64,000 nucleotides of DNA from JBDRNO01 sp043811005 (GCA_043811005.1 JBDRNO010000218.1:1-64000); one strand, 5' to 3'; positions 25,203 to 33,703 are shown, numbered from the stretch's first letter. Notes: generated from the letters alone by a model not told the origin. A program made the numbers and translations.

Positions 25203-26516
25203 ATGCATAGAAGATCCTTCACCGATACCGTCAACTACTATTTTACGCGGTTCCGGGTTCAACCACCACAGATCAGCGACCCCGTTTCTTCCGGAACGGG
25301 AGTGATCATCGTTATACCCTGTTTCAACGAGCCCGGACTTGTTGAAACATTTGAATCCTTATGGCAGTGTGAGCAACCAAAAGGCGTTGTTGAAATAATT
25401 ACGGTCATCAATTCCGGAGAAGATGCTCCTGATGAATGCATAAGGCAGAACCGCCAAACATACAATGATGCGTTGAAATGGATAGGTTCACATCAACGTG
25501 AAAAGCTCGAATTTCACATTTTGAATATTATAAACCTCCCTAAAAAACATGCAGGTGTGGGATTGGCAAGAAAGATAGGAATGGATGAGGCATTGCACAG
25601 GTTTGAAAATATAGGCTCGGCGGGTGTGATAGTATGCCTGGATGCAGATTGTAAAGTTGCTGAAAATTATTTAACGGCAATAGAAGATAACTTTGCCCAC
25701 GGCAAGACAAATGCCGGCACAATTTATTTTGAACACGATATCAATAGAAAAAATAATAAAGTTTTAATCGAGGGGATCTTAAAGTATGAACTCTTTATTC
25801 GCTATAATGTGCGAGCACTAAAATTCAGCGGTTTTCCTTATGCATATCATACCGTTGGCTCTTGTATGGCGGTAAGAGCTGATGTTTATGCTTTAGCCGG
25901 GGGTATGAACAAGAGAAAAGCCGGGGAGGACTTTTATTTTTTACATAAAATAATTCCTCTCGGAAATTTCGTTGAGATCAATAACACCTGTGTATACCCC
26001 TCACCAAGAATATCCGACAGGGTTCCTTTTGGCACCGGCAAAACCATGCTGGACTGGGTGAAAAAACATGAAGAGCCGGCAAGAGTCAAGGGACAAGGTC
26101 TAAAAGGGGAATTTTTAACATATAACTTCTCAACATTTGAGGACCTGCGGGCATTAGTTCTTTCAGTTGATGCCTTGTACAACTGCCATGCGAAATCAAA
26201 CTACGATGAATTGATGGAAAAACTTCCCTTATCTGTCAGGATATACCTTAAAGAAGAAAATTTTCATGAAAAGTTAACTGAAATAATTCAAGAGACCTCA
26301 TCCCTTGTATCATTCAGAAAACGATTTTTTGCCTGGTTTAATGGATTGAAGATCATAAAATTCGTTCATTATGCGAGAGATCACTATTATGAACAGGTTC
26401 CGTTACATGAAGCATGTAAGCTGCTACTTCGCAATAAGAATATTAAATTTGCCGATGAAGTGAAAGAGGTGGAATTATTACAGATTTTCAGAGAGTTGGA
26501 TCGGGATTCTTTATAA
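25203..26516 (+). CDS. Family 2-like glycosyltransferase
   Basis: The 437-residue protein has a GT-A fold: IIVIPCFNEPGLVETFESLW near 34-53, KHAGVGLARKIGMDEA, the nucleotide-sugar DXD motif in VCLDADCKV near 145, and GEDFYFLHKI near 237. No membrane segment is seen, so it acts in the cytoplasm or at the inner face of the membrane. The donor and acceptor cannot be told. A late segment, SDRVPFGTGKTM, matches a conserved loop of this Bacteroidota group as I remember it. It converges on the psd gene and has no sugar-pathway neighbours. Confidence 0.82.
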   Translation: MHRRSFTDTVNYYFTRFRVQPPQISDPVSSGTGVIIVIPCFNEPGLVETFESLWQCEQPKGVVEIITVINSGEDAPDECIRQNRQTYNDALKWIGSHQREKLEFHILNIINLPKKHAGVGLARKIGMDEALHRFENIGSAGVIVCLDADCKVAENYLTAIEDNFAHGKTNAGTIYFEHDINRKNNKVLIEGILKYELFIRYNVRALKFSGFPYAYHTVGSCMAVRADVYALAGGMNKRKAGEDFYFLHKIIPLGNFVEINNTCVYPSPRISDRVPFGTGKTMLDWVKKHEEPARVKGQGLKGEFLTYNFSTFEDLRALVLSVDALYNCHAKSNYDELMEKLPLSVRIYLKEENFHEKLTEIIQETSSLVSFRKRFFAWFNGLKIIKFVHYARDHYYEQVPLHEACKLLLRNKNIKFADEVKEVELLQIFRELDRDSL

Positions 26517-26532
26517 TGTAGTGATTAATTAT

Positions 26533-27189
26533 CTATTCAAACCTGGCTATAACCGTTTCCCTGCCAGTGACTTTTTGATTTAACTCAACATCTATCTTTA
26601 TATTTAAAGGAAGTAAAAGATCCACACGCGAGCCGAATTTTATAAATCCAAATTCATCCCCCTGCGTTACAGTATCCCCTTCCTTACAATAATAAACTAT
26701 TCTTCTGGCAACAGTACCTGCAATCTGACGAACTAATATAGAAACTTTGTCGTTTTCGATCACAACGGTTGTCCTTTCGTTCTTTGAGGAAGATTTCGGG
26801 TGCCAGGCGACTAAATTTTCTCCTGGATGATATTTAAAATATTTTATGTTTCCGCTAACAGGATACCAATTGATGTGAACATCCAAAGGTGACATAAAAA
26901 TGGATACTTGCTTCCTTTTTTCATTAAAATATTCGGTTTCTTCTACTTCTTCAATAGCTACTATCTTACCATCTGCGGATGCTAAAATATTGTTCTCGTT
27001 AATTGTAATGTGTCTGTCAGGGCTCCTGAAAAACATCAAGATCATTATTAATAAAATAACAGAAACAACAGTGCTAATAATGTTAATGGTTCTGTTTCCA
27101 GGAACAAAGTAATATAGTAAAACATTTACAATAATTAAAACAACTATTGCAATTAAGATTATTTCATATCCTTCTTTGTGTAGAGACAT
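26533..27189 (-). CDS. psd: Phosphatidylserine decarboxylase, short form
   Basis: The enzyme makes phosphatidylethanolamine from phosphatidylserine in the inner membrane. The 218-residue length is that of the short bacterial form. Two membrane segments lie at about 8-30 and 34-55. The core has SADGKIVAI, FMSPLDVHINWYPVSG, HPGENLVAWHPKSSSKNER and the self-cleavage site KFGSRVDLLLP near 187, whose serine becomes the pyruvoyl group. Its position near cdsA on the same strand is the standard phospholipid arrangement in the phylum. Confidence 0.95.
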   Translation of the reverse strand: MSLHKEGYEIILIAIVVLIIVNVLLYYFVPGNRTINIISTVVSVILLIMILMFFRSPDRHITINENNILASADGKIVAIEEVEETEYFNEKRKQVSIFMSPLDVHINWYPVSGNIKYFKYHPGENLVAWHPKSSSKNERTTVVIENDKVSILVRQIAGTVARRIVYYCKEGDTVTQGDEFGFIKFGSRVDLLLPLNIKIDVELNQKVTGRETVIARFE

Positions 27190-27267
27190 TATGATTTAGT
27201 ATCTAAAAAGTTAAATCTTTGCCAATTTTGGCATAAAATTTTAATAAACGTTTCGTGAAGCATAATT

Positions 27268-27407
27268 GTTACTGGTTACTGGGTGCTGAGTACTGGTAGT
27301 AATCACTTCATAAAAAATGTTATCAAAATAAACCAGAAACCAGTTACCAGCCTTCGCAGGCAGTAGCCTGCTTTGGCAGGCGAAGGCCAGCAGCCAGAAA
27401 CTGTAAC
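27268..27407. repeat. CTGGTTACTGG inverted repeat with a nested GC-rich palindrome
   Basis: A run of GTTACTGGTTACTGGG words (27268-27296) faces the complementary run AACCAGAAACCAGTTACCAG (27331-27350). The right arm is interrupted at 27351-27386 by an element bounded by CCTTCGC and GCGAAGG, after which the CCAGCAGCCAG words resume. It occupies most of the cdsA-psd gap. Confidence 0.75.
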
Positions 27408-27471
27408 TTATGTAGTAATATATTTTTGATAATTTTTATCCTGTTTCGTTCTGGTTCGTCCACCTTATAAT

Positions 27472-28311
27472 TTATCTAATCAATTGCAGGTAAATAAAAA
27501 CAAAAGGTGTTGAAAGCAGCAACCCGTCAAATCTGTCTAATATTCCTCCATGGCCAGGTAATATTTTGCCGGAGTCTTTAATATTTAAGCTTCTCTTGAA
27601 CAACGATTGCACCAGGTCTCCCAATGTGCTAAAAACAATGATAATAGCAGCTATTACCAACCAATCAACAACACCAAGTTCTGTAAAATAAATTGATATA
27701 ATATATGCTATCACAAAACAGATCACTGCACCTCCAATGCTCCCTTCCCATGTCTTTTTAGGGGATATTCTTTCAAATAACCTGTGTTTTCCAAAGTTAA
27801 TCCCGATCAAATACGCAACGGTATCATAAGTCCAAAGGAGAAAAAAGAATCCCAAAAGAATGTTTGGTTGGTAGCCTATTTCCGGATCGGGACAAACAAT
27901 ATAATTAATCATGGAAAGCGGAAGGGCTACATAAATAATTCCCAGAAAAGTATAGGCAATATTCGTAAACGGCTTTTGTGTCTTGCGGAATAGTTCAACA
28001 ATAAAAAAAAGAAACAATATGGGAATGATTAATAAGCATGTTAATCCTTCCCAATTAAATCGAAACAAGTTGGGTGGTATGGTGAAAACAAAAAATGTGT
28101 TAGACAAAAACAAAAGGAACGCTCCTATTACTCCGATTATTTTTTGTGGTTTTATGCCGTCTTTTTCAGATAATTTGTATAGTTCCCACGTCCCTAATAC
28201 AGTGATAATTGCGAAAAGGACTACAATTGCGAGTTGAGACAAAAGTATTGAGCCGATTATTATCGCTATAAAAAATACTCCTGTTATTGTTCTAGTAATC
28301 AAATTGCTCAT
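27472..28311 (-). CDS. cdsA: Phosphatidate cytidylyltransferase
   Basis: The enzyme makes CDP-diacylglycerol from CTP and phosphatidate in the inner membrane, feeding Psd and other lipid routes. The 279-residue protein has about eight hydrophobic segments and the CDS signature near the C terminus: SLFKRSLNIKDSGKILPGHG followed by GILDRFDGLL. KTWEGSIGGA near 185 is also typical. It overlaps the DUF2007 gene at its start by one base, so the two are coupled. The block LUD, DUF2007, cdsA, psd is a common Bacteroidota layout. Confidence 0.95.
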   Translation of the reverse strand: MSNLITRTITGVFFIAIIIGSILLSQLAIVVLFAIITVLGTWELYKLSEKDGIKPQKIIGVIGAFLLFLSNTFFVFTIPPNLFRFNWEGLTCLLIIPILFLFFIVELFRKTQKPFTNIAYTFLGIIYVALPLSMINYIVCPDPEIGYQPNILLGFFFLLWTYDTVAYLIGINFGKHRLFERISPKKTWEGSIGGAVICFVIAYIISIYFTELGVVDWLVIAAIIIVFSTLGDLVQSLFKRSLNIKDSGKILPGHGGILDRFDGLLLSTPFVFIYLQLIR

Positions 28312-28514
28312 TACAACCTATTTTTTTTAATTATATGTATAGCCCTCAAAACATCTTTTTTATTCACATATAATTCTATCTCACCGAATAAATAGGATGA
28401 ATCTTTCTTATTGATATCTATTGCCTGTATTCCATTTTCAGCTAATACCCCTTTTACTATCTCAATATTATTCACTTGTGTGGAGTTGTAAATATTTACC
28501 CAATCCTTTTCCAT
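28311..28514 (-). CDS. DUF2007 family small protein
   Basis: The 67-residue protein has the DUF2007 pattern: VNIYNSTQVNNIEIVKGVLAE, then NGIQAIDINKKDSSYLFGEI and VNKKDVLRAIHIIKK. This is a beta-alpha-beta fold related to PII-like and ferredoxin-like signal domains. The biochemical role is unknown to me. It is placed 3 bases after the LUD gene and shares a base with cdsA. Confidence 0.88.
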   Translation of the reverse strand: MEKDWVNIYNSTQVNNIEIVKGVLAENGIQAIDINKKDSSYLFGEIELYVNKKDVLRAIHIIKKNRL

Positions 28515-28517
28515 TAT

Positions 28518-29228
28518 TCACTTATTATCATCCACAAGGAAAACACAGACCTCTTTCGGGCCGTGAGCACCTATTATCAGTGTTTTTTCAATATCAGCAG
28601 TTCTGCTCGGCCCGGTAATGGTAGTGATCATAGAAGGAAGCTGGTCTCCGTATTTATCCCTGATACCCTGCAAGGCATCTTTAACATCCTGTACCAATTG
28701 CGATGTATATGCCAGCACAATATGTACGTCTGGAAAAACGGCTAATCTTCTTCCGGATGTTTGTTTGGATGAAATGAGGATACTTCCTGTCCGGGCAATT
28801 AAAAATTCGCAAAATGTAATTCCAGCAATGATCTTATCTGCTTGTTCAGGGGCGGATGCTGATATTTCAGGATCACTTTTTTGACTCTCCGGCAACCCGG
28901 CATCATCAGAATATGAAATTTCCCCTTTGTTTAATAATTCTTTTATATAATTTTCCAGGCAAAAAAGATTTTCCCATTTGGTCTCATTAACCAAACGTTT
29001 TAAATTATCAATGAATTCATTTTCATTTTCACAAAAGACAAATTTCCCTGAAACCTCTGTGAACTGGCGGGCAAAAGTAATATCCATCTCAGACCTATCA
29101 GGATCAGAATAAGCATAAATGCCTTTATTAAAATCAATCTCGCTATGTAGCGATGTATCTGTTGACTTATGAATAAGGGCTTTCCTGACATTTCTCAGGA
29201 TTTTTTCTCTTGAAGCGGTTTCTTGCAT
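28518..29228 (-). CDS. LUD domain (LutC/YkgG-type) protein
   Basis: The 236-residue protein is of the LutC family, which takes part in lactate oxidation when grouped with LutA and LutB. Those partners are absent here, so the role may differ. The fold is seen in SREKILRNVRKAL, GITFCEFLIARTGSILISS, AVFPDVHIVLAYTSQLVQDV and TGPSRTADIEKTLIIGAHGPKE (in parts), the last being the signature end. A stretch AGLPESQKSDPEISASAPEQ before GITFCEF is longer than I would expect and might be a repeat-derived insertion; I am not sure. A 16-base perfect palindrome lies 36 bases upstream. Confidence 0.85.
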   Translation of the reverse strand: MQETASREKILRNVRKALIHKSTDTSLHSEIDFNKGIYAYSDPDRSEMDITFARQFTEVSGKFVFCENENEFIDNLKRLVNETKWENLFCLENYIKELLNKGEISYSDDAGLPESQKSDPEISASAPEQADKIIAGITFCEFLIARTGSILISSKQTSGRRLAVFPDVHIVLAYTSQLVQDVKDALQGIRDKYGDQLPSMITTITGPSRTADIEKTLIIGAHGPKEVCVFLVDDNK

Positions 29229-29263
29229 ATTATTGATTGTTTAGTCAATTACATCTAAAATCT

Positions 29264-29279
29264 TTGCCACATGTGGCAA
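29264..29279. promoter_or_regulatory. Perfect 16-base palindrome upstream of the LUD gene
   Basis: TTGCCACATGTGGCAA is an exact palindrome 36 bases before the LUD start. It is not GC-rich like the mini-elements and is a plausible operator for a dimeric regulator. No regulator gene is adjacent. Confidence 0.45.
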
Positions 29280-29321
29280 CAATATTTGCACAAATGCACT
29301 GGAACTATGTTATATCAATGA

Positions 29322-29399
29322 TTACGCGAATCGTTAATCAGGCGCGAATGAAGCGAATAGTATTCGCATAATTCGAGTTGAAATTAGCGATTCGCGTAA
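29322..29399. repeat. MITE-like inverted repeat, CGCGAATCG type
   Basis: Perfect 12-base ends TTACGCGAATCG and CGATTCGCGTAA enclose a 78-base element with an internal palindrome GCGAATAGTATTCGC. It lies between ftsH and the LUD gene. There is no coding potential. Confidence 0.75.
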
Positions 29400-29416
29400 C
29401 TTTTATCATAAAACCT

Positions 29417-31639
29417 CTAAGGTTCTGGTTTGTCCAAGTTAGGTTGTTCTTCTTCGTTTTCCTTATTTTCTTCTGCTGTTTGTTTTGCTGTTTTTTTGTC
29501 TGTTCCAATATATTGTGTCATATCTTTCAGGGCATGCTTGTTGAGGGTGGTTTCATCTGTCTTGCTTTCAATTGTTTTCTCTTTCACCTTTTTACTGGTT
29601 TTTTCGGCATGTTCCAGCACTGGCAGTTCATTAGTTCCTTTTACAGACTTTTCTTCCGTATCTTTCTCACCGAAAGGTCTTTTTCCGATCAACCGTACCA
29701 GATCATCCTTGAAGATAACTTCTTTTTTAAGTAATTCTTTGGAAATTAGCTCTAATTCTTTTCTTTTTTTTAACAGTAATTTTTTTGTTCTTTCATAAGC
29801 ATCTTGCACTATATTTCTAACTTCCTCATCAATGGTTTGTCCGGTGGTTTCAGAATAGGGTTTTGTAAAAGAGTATTCCCCTTGCTGCGGGTCATAGAAT
29901 GAGATATTTCCTATTTTTTCATTCATGCCGTACATTGTAACCATACTGTATGCAACCTTAGTTACGCGTTCCAGGTCGTCTAATGCGCCTGTTGTAATTT
30001 TACCGAAGATTATTTCTTCGGCAACTCTTCCACCCAGGGTCATACACATTTCATCTATTAGTTTCTCGGTTCGGTATAAATATTGTTCTTTTGGAAGATA
30101 TTGTGCATATCCAAGCGCTGCAAGACCCCGTGGAACAATACTCACTTTAACCAGGGGGTTGGCATGTTCTAAAAACCAACCTGCAACTGCGTGTCCTGCC
30201 TCATGATAAGCGATAATTTCTTTTTCTTCGGGTGAGATGATCTTGCTTTTCTTCTCGAGCCCCCCTATCACCCTATCAATAGCATCCTGAAAATCCTTCA
30301 TGCCAACAACCTTACTATTGTTTCTAGCAGCAATCAATGCAGCTTCATTACATACATTTGCTATATCTGCTCCTGCAAACCCGGGGGTTTGGGTTGCAAG
30401 AGTTTTTGCAGAGACATCTTTATTAAATTTTATCGGTTTGAGATGAACCTCAAATATTGCCTCCCTACCTTTAATATCGGGTCTGTCAATGGCAATTTGT
30501 CTGTCAAATCTCCCACCACGTAAAAGGGCAGAATCAAGTATTTCAGGTCTGTTAGTAGCTGCTAAAATAATAACACCCGAATTGGTTGAAAAGCCATCCA
30601 TTTCTGATAAAAGAGAGTTCAATGTGTTCTCCCGTTCATCATTCGCACCTGTGAACTGCGCCCTGCTTCTCGTCCTACCAACAGCATCAATTTCGTCAAT
30701 AAATATGATGCTCGGGGCTTTTGCCTTGGCTTGTTTAAATAAATCCCTAACCCTTGCTGCACCAACACCTACAAACATCTCTACGAAATCAGATCCTGTA
30801 AGAGAGAAGAAAGGAACGCCTGCTTCTCCTGCAACCGCTTTAGCGAGAAGCGTTTTCCCGGTACCTGGAGGACCGATCAGTAATACCCCTTTAGGTATTT
30901 TTGCGCCTAATTTTGTGTATTTCTGAGGTTTCTTAAGAAATTCAACTATTTCCTGGATTTCTTCTTTAGCTTCTTCCAGACTGGCAACATCTTTAAAGGA
31001 AATATTTATTTCATCAGTTGAATCAATAAGCGCTGCCCTGGACTTTCCTATATTGAAAATATTGCCAGGACCACCACCAACACCTCCGCTCATTCTTCTC
31101 ATAATAAATATCCAAAGAGCGATCATAAGAATAATAGGGAAAAGCCACCCGAGCAGCTCTCCTCCCCAGTTCTTACGCTTTTCATATACAGGCTCGATAA
31201 TATCTTCTTCTGCAAACTCTGCTTGTGCTTCATCTAATTTTTTTACAAATATTTCAGGAGAGCCAATAGTGAAAAAGTAGTGTGGACCTGGATTTGGCGA
31301 ACCACCAATAGCTTTCTGGCTAACCTCATTATACTTTTCATCTGGCAAGAAATCTTTTTTAATATAAATTTCAACTATTTCATTATTAACAACCACTATT
31401 CTTTCAACTTCATATTTGTTTAGCATCTCTCTTTCAAACTCCTGCCATGTTGTATCTTTTATACTTGAACCCCAATTAAGAAACTGTATCCCGAAAAAAA
31501 CAAGGGCAATGATCGCATAAATCCAATATACACTAAATTTTTTCTTTTTTTGTGGATTTGACCTTTTATAAGCACCCCCCTCACCCTTTTTTTCCTGATG
31601 ATCAAATTTTCCGCTTTTATTCTTTCCTTCTTTATACAT
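29417..31639 (-). CDS. ftsH: ATP-dependent zinc metalloprotease FtsH
   Basis: The inner-membrane AAA+ protease degrades damaged and short-lived membrane proteins as a hexamer. In the 740 residues, membrane segments lie at about 36-55 and 165-182, Walker A GPPGTGKTLLAKA near 253-265, Walker B SIIFIDEIDAVG near 310, the second region of homology ATNRPEILDSALLRGGRFDR near 360, and the zinc site HEAGH near 480. The second region has LLRGGRFDR where most FtsH have LLRPGRFDR or LLRAGRFDR. The N-terminal 35 residues and C-terminal 110 residues are highly charged. It is followed by the LUD gene and preceded by rsfS. Confidence 0.97.
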   Translation of the reverse strand: MYKEGKNKSGKFDHQEKKGEGGAYKRSNPQKKKKFSVYWIYAIIALVFFGIQFLNWGSSIKDTTWQEFEREMLNKYEVERIVVVNNEIVEIYIKKDFLPDEKYNEVSQKAIGGSPNPGPHYFFTIGSPEIFVKKLDEAQAEFAEEDIIEPVYEKRKNWGGELLGWLFPIILMIALWIFIMRRMSGGVGGGPGNIFNIGKSRAALIDSTDEINISFKDVASLEEAKEEIQEIVEFLKKPQKYTKLGAKIPKGVLLIGPPGTGKTLLAKAVAGEAGVPFFSLTGSDFVEMFVGVGAARVRDLFKQAKAKAPSIIFIDEIDAVGRTRSRAQFTGANDERENTLNSLLSEMDGFSTNSGVIILAATNRPEILDSALLRGGRFDRQIAIDRPDIKGREAIFEVHLKPIKFNKDVSAKTLATQTPGFAGADIANVCNEAALIAARNNSKVVGMKDFQDAIDRVIGGLEKKSKIISPEEKEIIAYHEAGHAVAGWFLEHANPLVKVSIVPRGLAALGYAQYLPKEQYLYRTEKLIDEMCMTLGGRVAEEIIFGKITTGALDDLERVTKVAYSMVTMYGMNEKIGNISFYDPQQGEYSFTKPYSETTGQTIDEEVRNIVQDAYERTKKLLLKKRKELELISKELLKKEVIFKDDLVRLIGKRPFGEKDTEEKSVKGTNELPVLEHAEKTSKKVKEKTIESKTDETTLNKHALKDMTQYIGTDKKTAKQTAEENKENEEEQPNLDKPEP

Positions 31640-31698
31640 TAATGATATTTTTTTATTTTAAAATTACTTGTTATAAAATAAGTTCAGATTTTAATATT

Positions 31699-32097
31699 TT
31701 ATTTCAACTTTGTTTGCTTTAAAAGACCTTCTTGACCTGATAGGTATTCGGGATCAGCATCCGCCCATAAACCTTCCAAATTATAATATTCTCTTGTTTC
31801 TTTCAGGAAAACATGCACTACAATATCAATATAATCCAACAATATCCATTTGGCATTTTCGTAACCTTCCTTATGCCAGGCATTTACACCTGTATGTTTT
31901 TTTACCTCTTCTTCAATGAAACTTGCTATTGCATTAACCTGTCTTGAAGAATCACCATGACAGATCACAAAATAATCGCAAAAAGCATTCTCAATTTTTT
32001 TCAGGTTAAACTTAATTATATTTTCTCCTTTTTTATCCTGAATGACTTTTATAATAAAGTCAACTAATTTTGAAGTTCCATCTGATCTTTTCCTCAT
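31699..32097 (-). CDS. rsfS: Ribosomal silencing factor RsfS
   Basis: RsfS binds L14 of the large ribosomal subunit and blocks subunit joining when nutrients are short. The 132-residue protein has AFCDYFVICHGDSSRQVNAI, GYENAKWILLDYIDIVVHVF and REYYNLEGLWADADPEYL, all family signatures. It stands 59 bases upstream of ftsH on the same strand and is divergent from birA, the usual Bacteroidota arrangement. Confidence 0.95.
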   Translation of the reverse strand: MRKRSDGTSKLVDFIIKVIQDKKGENIIKFNLKKIENAFCDYFVICHGDSSRQVNAIASFIEEEVKKHTGVNAWHKEGYENAKWILLDYIDIVVHVFLKETREYYNLEGLWADADPEYLSGQEGLLKQTKLK

Positions 32098-32243
32098 TCA
32101 AATCTAAATGTCAATATTTATAAATCAAATTACGAAGTTAAATTCTTATTTTGCATTTGCAGGTACAAAAATAATCATTTCTTTTGCATTAAGGATATAG
32201 CTTCTCAAATTTATTGTATCCAAATTTCAAAGAAGTCTATTTT

Positions 32244-32315
32244 TCCCGCAAAGAGCGCAAAGTTTTATCTTAATTAATAATAGCGAACTTTGCGGGCTTG
32301 GCGTGCTTTACGGGA
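32244..32315. repeat. Inverted repeat, CCCGCAAAG type
   Basis: TCCCGCAAAGAGCGCAAAGTT faces AACTTTGCGGGC and TTTACGGGA across an A/T centre. The words are imperfectly paired. The same TTTGCGGGAGG word appears at 33.44 kb. It is in the rsfS-birA divergent gap, so promoters of both genes must share space with it. Confidence 0.65.
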
Positions 32316-32355
32316 GATAAAATAGCCCATTAAATTTTTGTTTATTTTTTAATCA

Positions 32356-32373
32356 ATCCGATAGCTATCGGAT
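32356..32373. repeat. Perfect palindrome of the TCCGNNAGCTNNCGGA family
   Basis: ATCCGATAGCTATCGGAT, 18 bases, exact. It interrupts a flank (AATCAAT before, ACAAAGTTATGTT after) that occurs without the palindrome at 44.50 kb. It lies 10 bases before the birA start. Confidence 0.8.
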
Positions 32374-32382
32374 TACAAAGTT

Positions 32383-33213
32383 ATGTTCTTAAAAAAAATG
32401 TATCGAAGTGAAACATTATTTATTGGACATAGGATAATAGAATTAAACTCTGTTGGCTCAACAAACAGCTATGCAAGCGAATTATTGAATCCCGATTTTA
32501 ATCAAAATAATGTTATTGAGGGAACGATAGTTCTTGCCTGGTCGCAGTATTCCGGGAGAGGTCAGAGGGGATACAATTGGAAAAGTGAACCATTTAAAAA
32601 TCTTACTTTAAGCATTATCCTTTATCCTGCATTTTTAAGGGCAGAAGAACAATTTATGCTCAATAAGGTGATCTCTCTGGGTGTTTGCGACTATGTATGT
32701 AAGGTACACCCCTGTCTCCTACCAAAGGGAGGGGAGAGCCGACACTCGAAAAGCCCTTCATCTGTGAAAATCAAATGGCCCAATGATATTAATATTGGAG
32801 ATGAAAAAGTTGCAGGCATATTGATAGAGAATTCAATAAGAAATAATAAAATTGTTAGTTCTGTCATTGGTATTGGCTTAAACGTGAACCAAACCCGTTT
32901 TAGCAGCGCTATTCCCAATCCCGCTTCGCTTAAATTAATAATAGGAAAAGATTTTGACTTGAGAACTTGCTTAAGCGAGTTGTGTTCTTTTATTGAAGCC
33001 CGTTATTTACAATTAAGATCCGGTAAAATTGAAAGAATTGATAGTGATTATTTAAAATCTCTGTACAGATACATGCAAGAGAGTTCTTATGAGATCCAGG
33101 GAAAACGATTTAGTGCAAAAATAACAGGTGTATCAAACCAAGGAAAACTGGTTTTAGAAAAGAAAAGCGGAACTAAAGTGGAATGTGATTTTAAAGAGAT
33201 TAAATTTATATAA
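32383..33213 (+). CDS. birA: Biotin--[acetyl-CoA-carboxylase] ligase
   Basis: The enzyme attaches biotin to the carboxylase carrier protein. The 276-residue protein lacks the N-terminal DNA-binding domain, so it is a ligase only. Signatures are NSVGSTNSYASELL, SGRGQRGYNWKSEP (biotin/AMP loop), KIKWPNDI and KVAGILIEN. Between YVCK and VKIKWPND there are about 19 extra residues (HPCLLPKGGESRHSKSPSS) that I would not expect in this family. Their DNA (about 32706-32765) looks like intergenic repeat sequence. The insertion is in frame and next to the catalytic lysine loop, so the enzyme may still work. The ATG used lies just downstream of the palindrome; a second ATG six codons later is possible. 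Confidence 0.9.
   Translation: MFLKKMYRSETLFIGHRIIELNSVGSTNSYASELLNPDFNQNNVIEGTIVLAWSQYSGRGQRGYNWKSEPFKNLTLSIILYPAFLRAEEQFMLNKVISLGVCDYVCKVHPCLLPKGGESRHSKSPSSVKIKWPNDINIGDEKVAGILIENSIRNNKIVSSVIGIGLNVNQTRFSSAIPNPASLKLIIGKDFDLRTCLSELCSFIEARYLQLRSGKIERIDSDYLKSLYRYMQESSYEIQGKRFSAKITGVSNQGKLVLEKKSGTKVECDFKEIKFI
32706..32765. repeat. Probable repeat-derived in-frame insertion in birA
   Basis: The stretch contains CCCCTGTCTCCTACC and AGGGAGGGGAGAG, purine/pyrimidine runs that are nearly self-complementary and unlike the A/T-rich codons around it. It encodes the extra residues of BirA. Confidence 0.5.
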
Positions 33214-33405
33214 GAACATAATTTCATTAATTGATTAAAAAAGAAATTATATATATAATTGAGTTAAGAATAAATAAGCTAATGTTGCTGGGTACTGGTT
33301 ACTGGGTGGTTGTACTGATTTCGTAGTCTGAGTATAAAACCAACAACCCCGAACCAAGAACCCAAAGCCCAGAAACTGATTATTAAATACTAAAAAAGTT
33401 AAGTT
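33214..33405. repeat. About 190-base dispersed repeat, copy 1
   Basis: It begins at the birA stop codon. Its reverse complement matches 44330-44525 through shared words in the same order: TTTAATAATCAG, CTGGG runs, GGTTGTT, GTTTTATACTCA, ACCACCCAG, CCAGCAACATTA, TTAACTCAATT and TTTTTTAATCAATT. No gene is seen in the 490-base stretch up to the transposase. The rest of that stretch holds a TCCGCCAGCTGGCGGA palindrome at 33422-33437 and an ATTACCCC/GGGGTAAT inverted repeat at about 33553-33594. Confidence 0.8.
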
Positions 33406-33421
33406 CTAAAATAAAGCTTTG

Positions 33422-33437
33422 TCCGCCAGCTGGCGGA
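33422..33437. repeat. Perfect palindrome TCCGCCAGCTGGCGGA
   Basis: Exact 16-base palindrome in the gene-free stretch after birA, followed by the GCTTTGCGGGAGG word shared with the 32.24 kb inverted repeat. Confidence 0.85.
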
Positions 33438-33650
33438 GGCTTTGCGGGAGGATAAAACATTGCAATGGAGCGATGCGGAATTCACGAGGCATATTCGCTT
33501 AATTAAAAATCCTTTATTATCAAGTGTTTCCGATGAGTTTCACCTCAAATATTACCCCAAAACTGAACTAAATAGCACTATTTCGGGGTAATGTTTTCCT
33601 AATAGTGTTCTTTTCGCCAGATTAATATAAAAATTGCTGTTCATTACCGG

Positions 33651-33692
33651 GAGATTCCTCACTCCTCCGCCAGCTGGCGGATCGGAATGACA
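33651..33692. repeat. Dispersed AGATTCCTC-palindrome-GGAATGACA repeat
   Basis: GAGATTCCTC, then TCCGCCAGCTGGCGGA at 33666-33681, then TCGGAATGACA. It has the same composition as the copy at 22.52 kb. It ends 12 bases before the first possible codon of the transposase and seems to have replaced its 5' end. Confidence 0.8.
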
Positions 33693-33703
33693 GTGATTGT
33701 TTT

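Noticed and set aside
25270..25310. Palindromic insertion in the glycosyltransferase (CCCGTTTCTTCCGGAACGGG)
   Set aside because: The short inverted repeat is there, but the encoded loop fits normal family sequence before the nucleotide-binding strand. I cannot show it is foreign.
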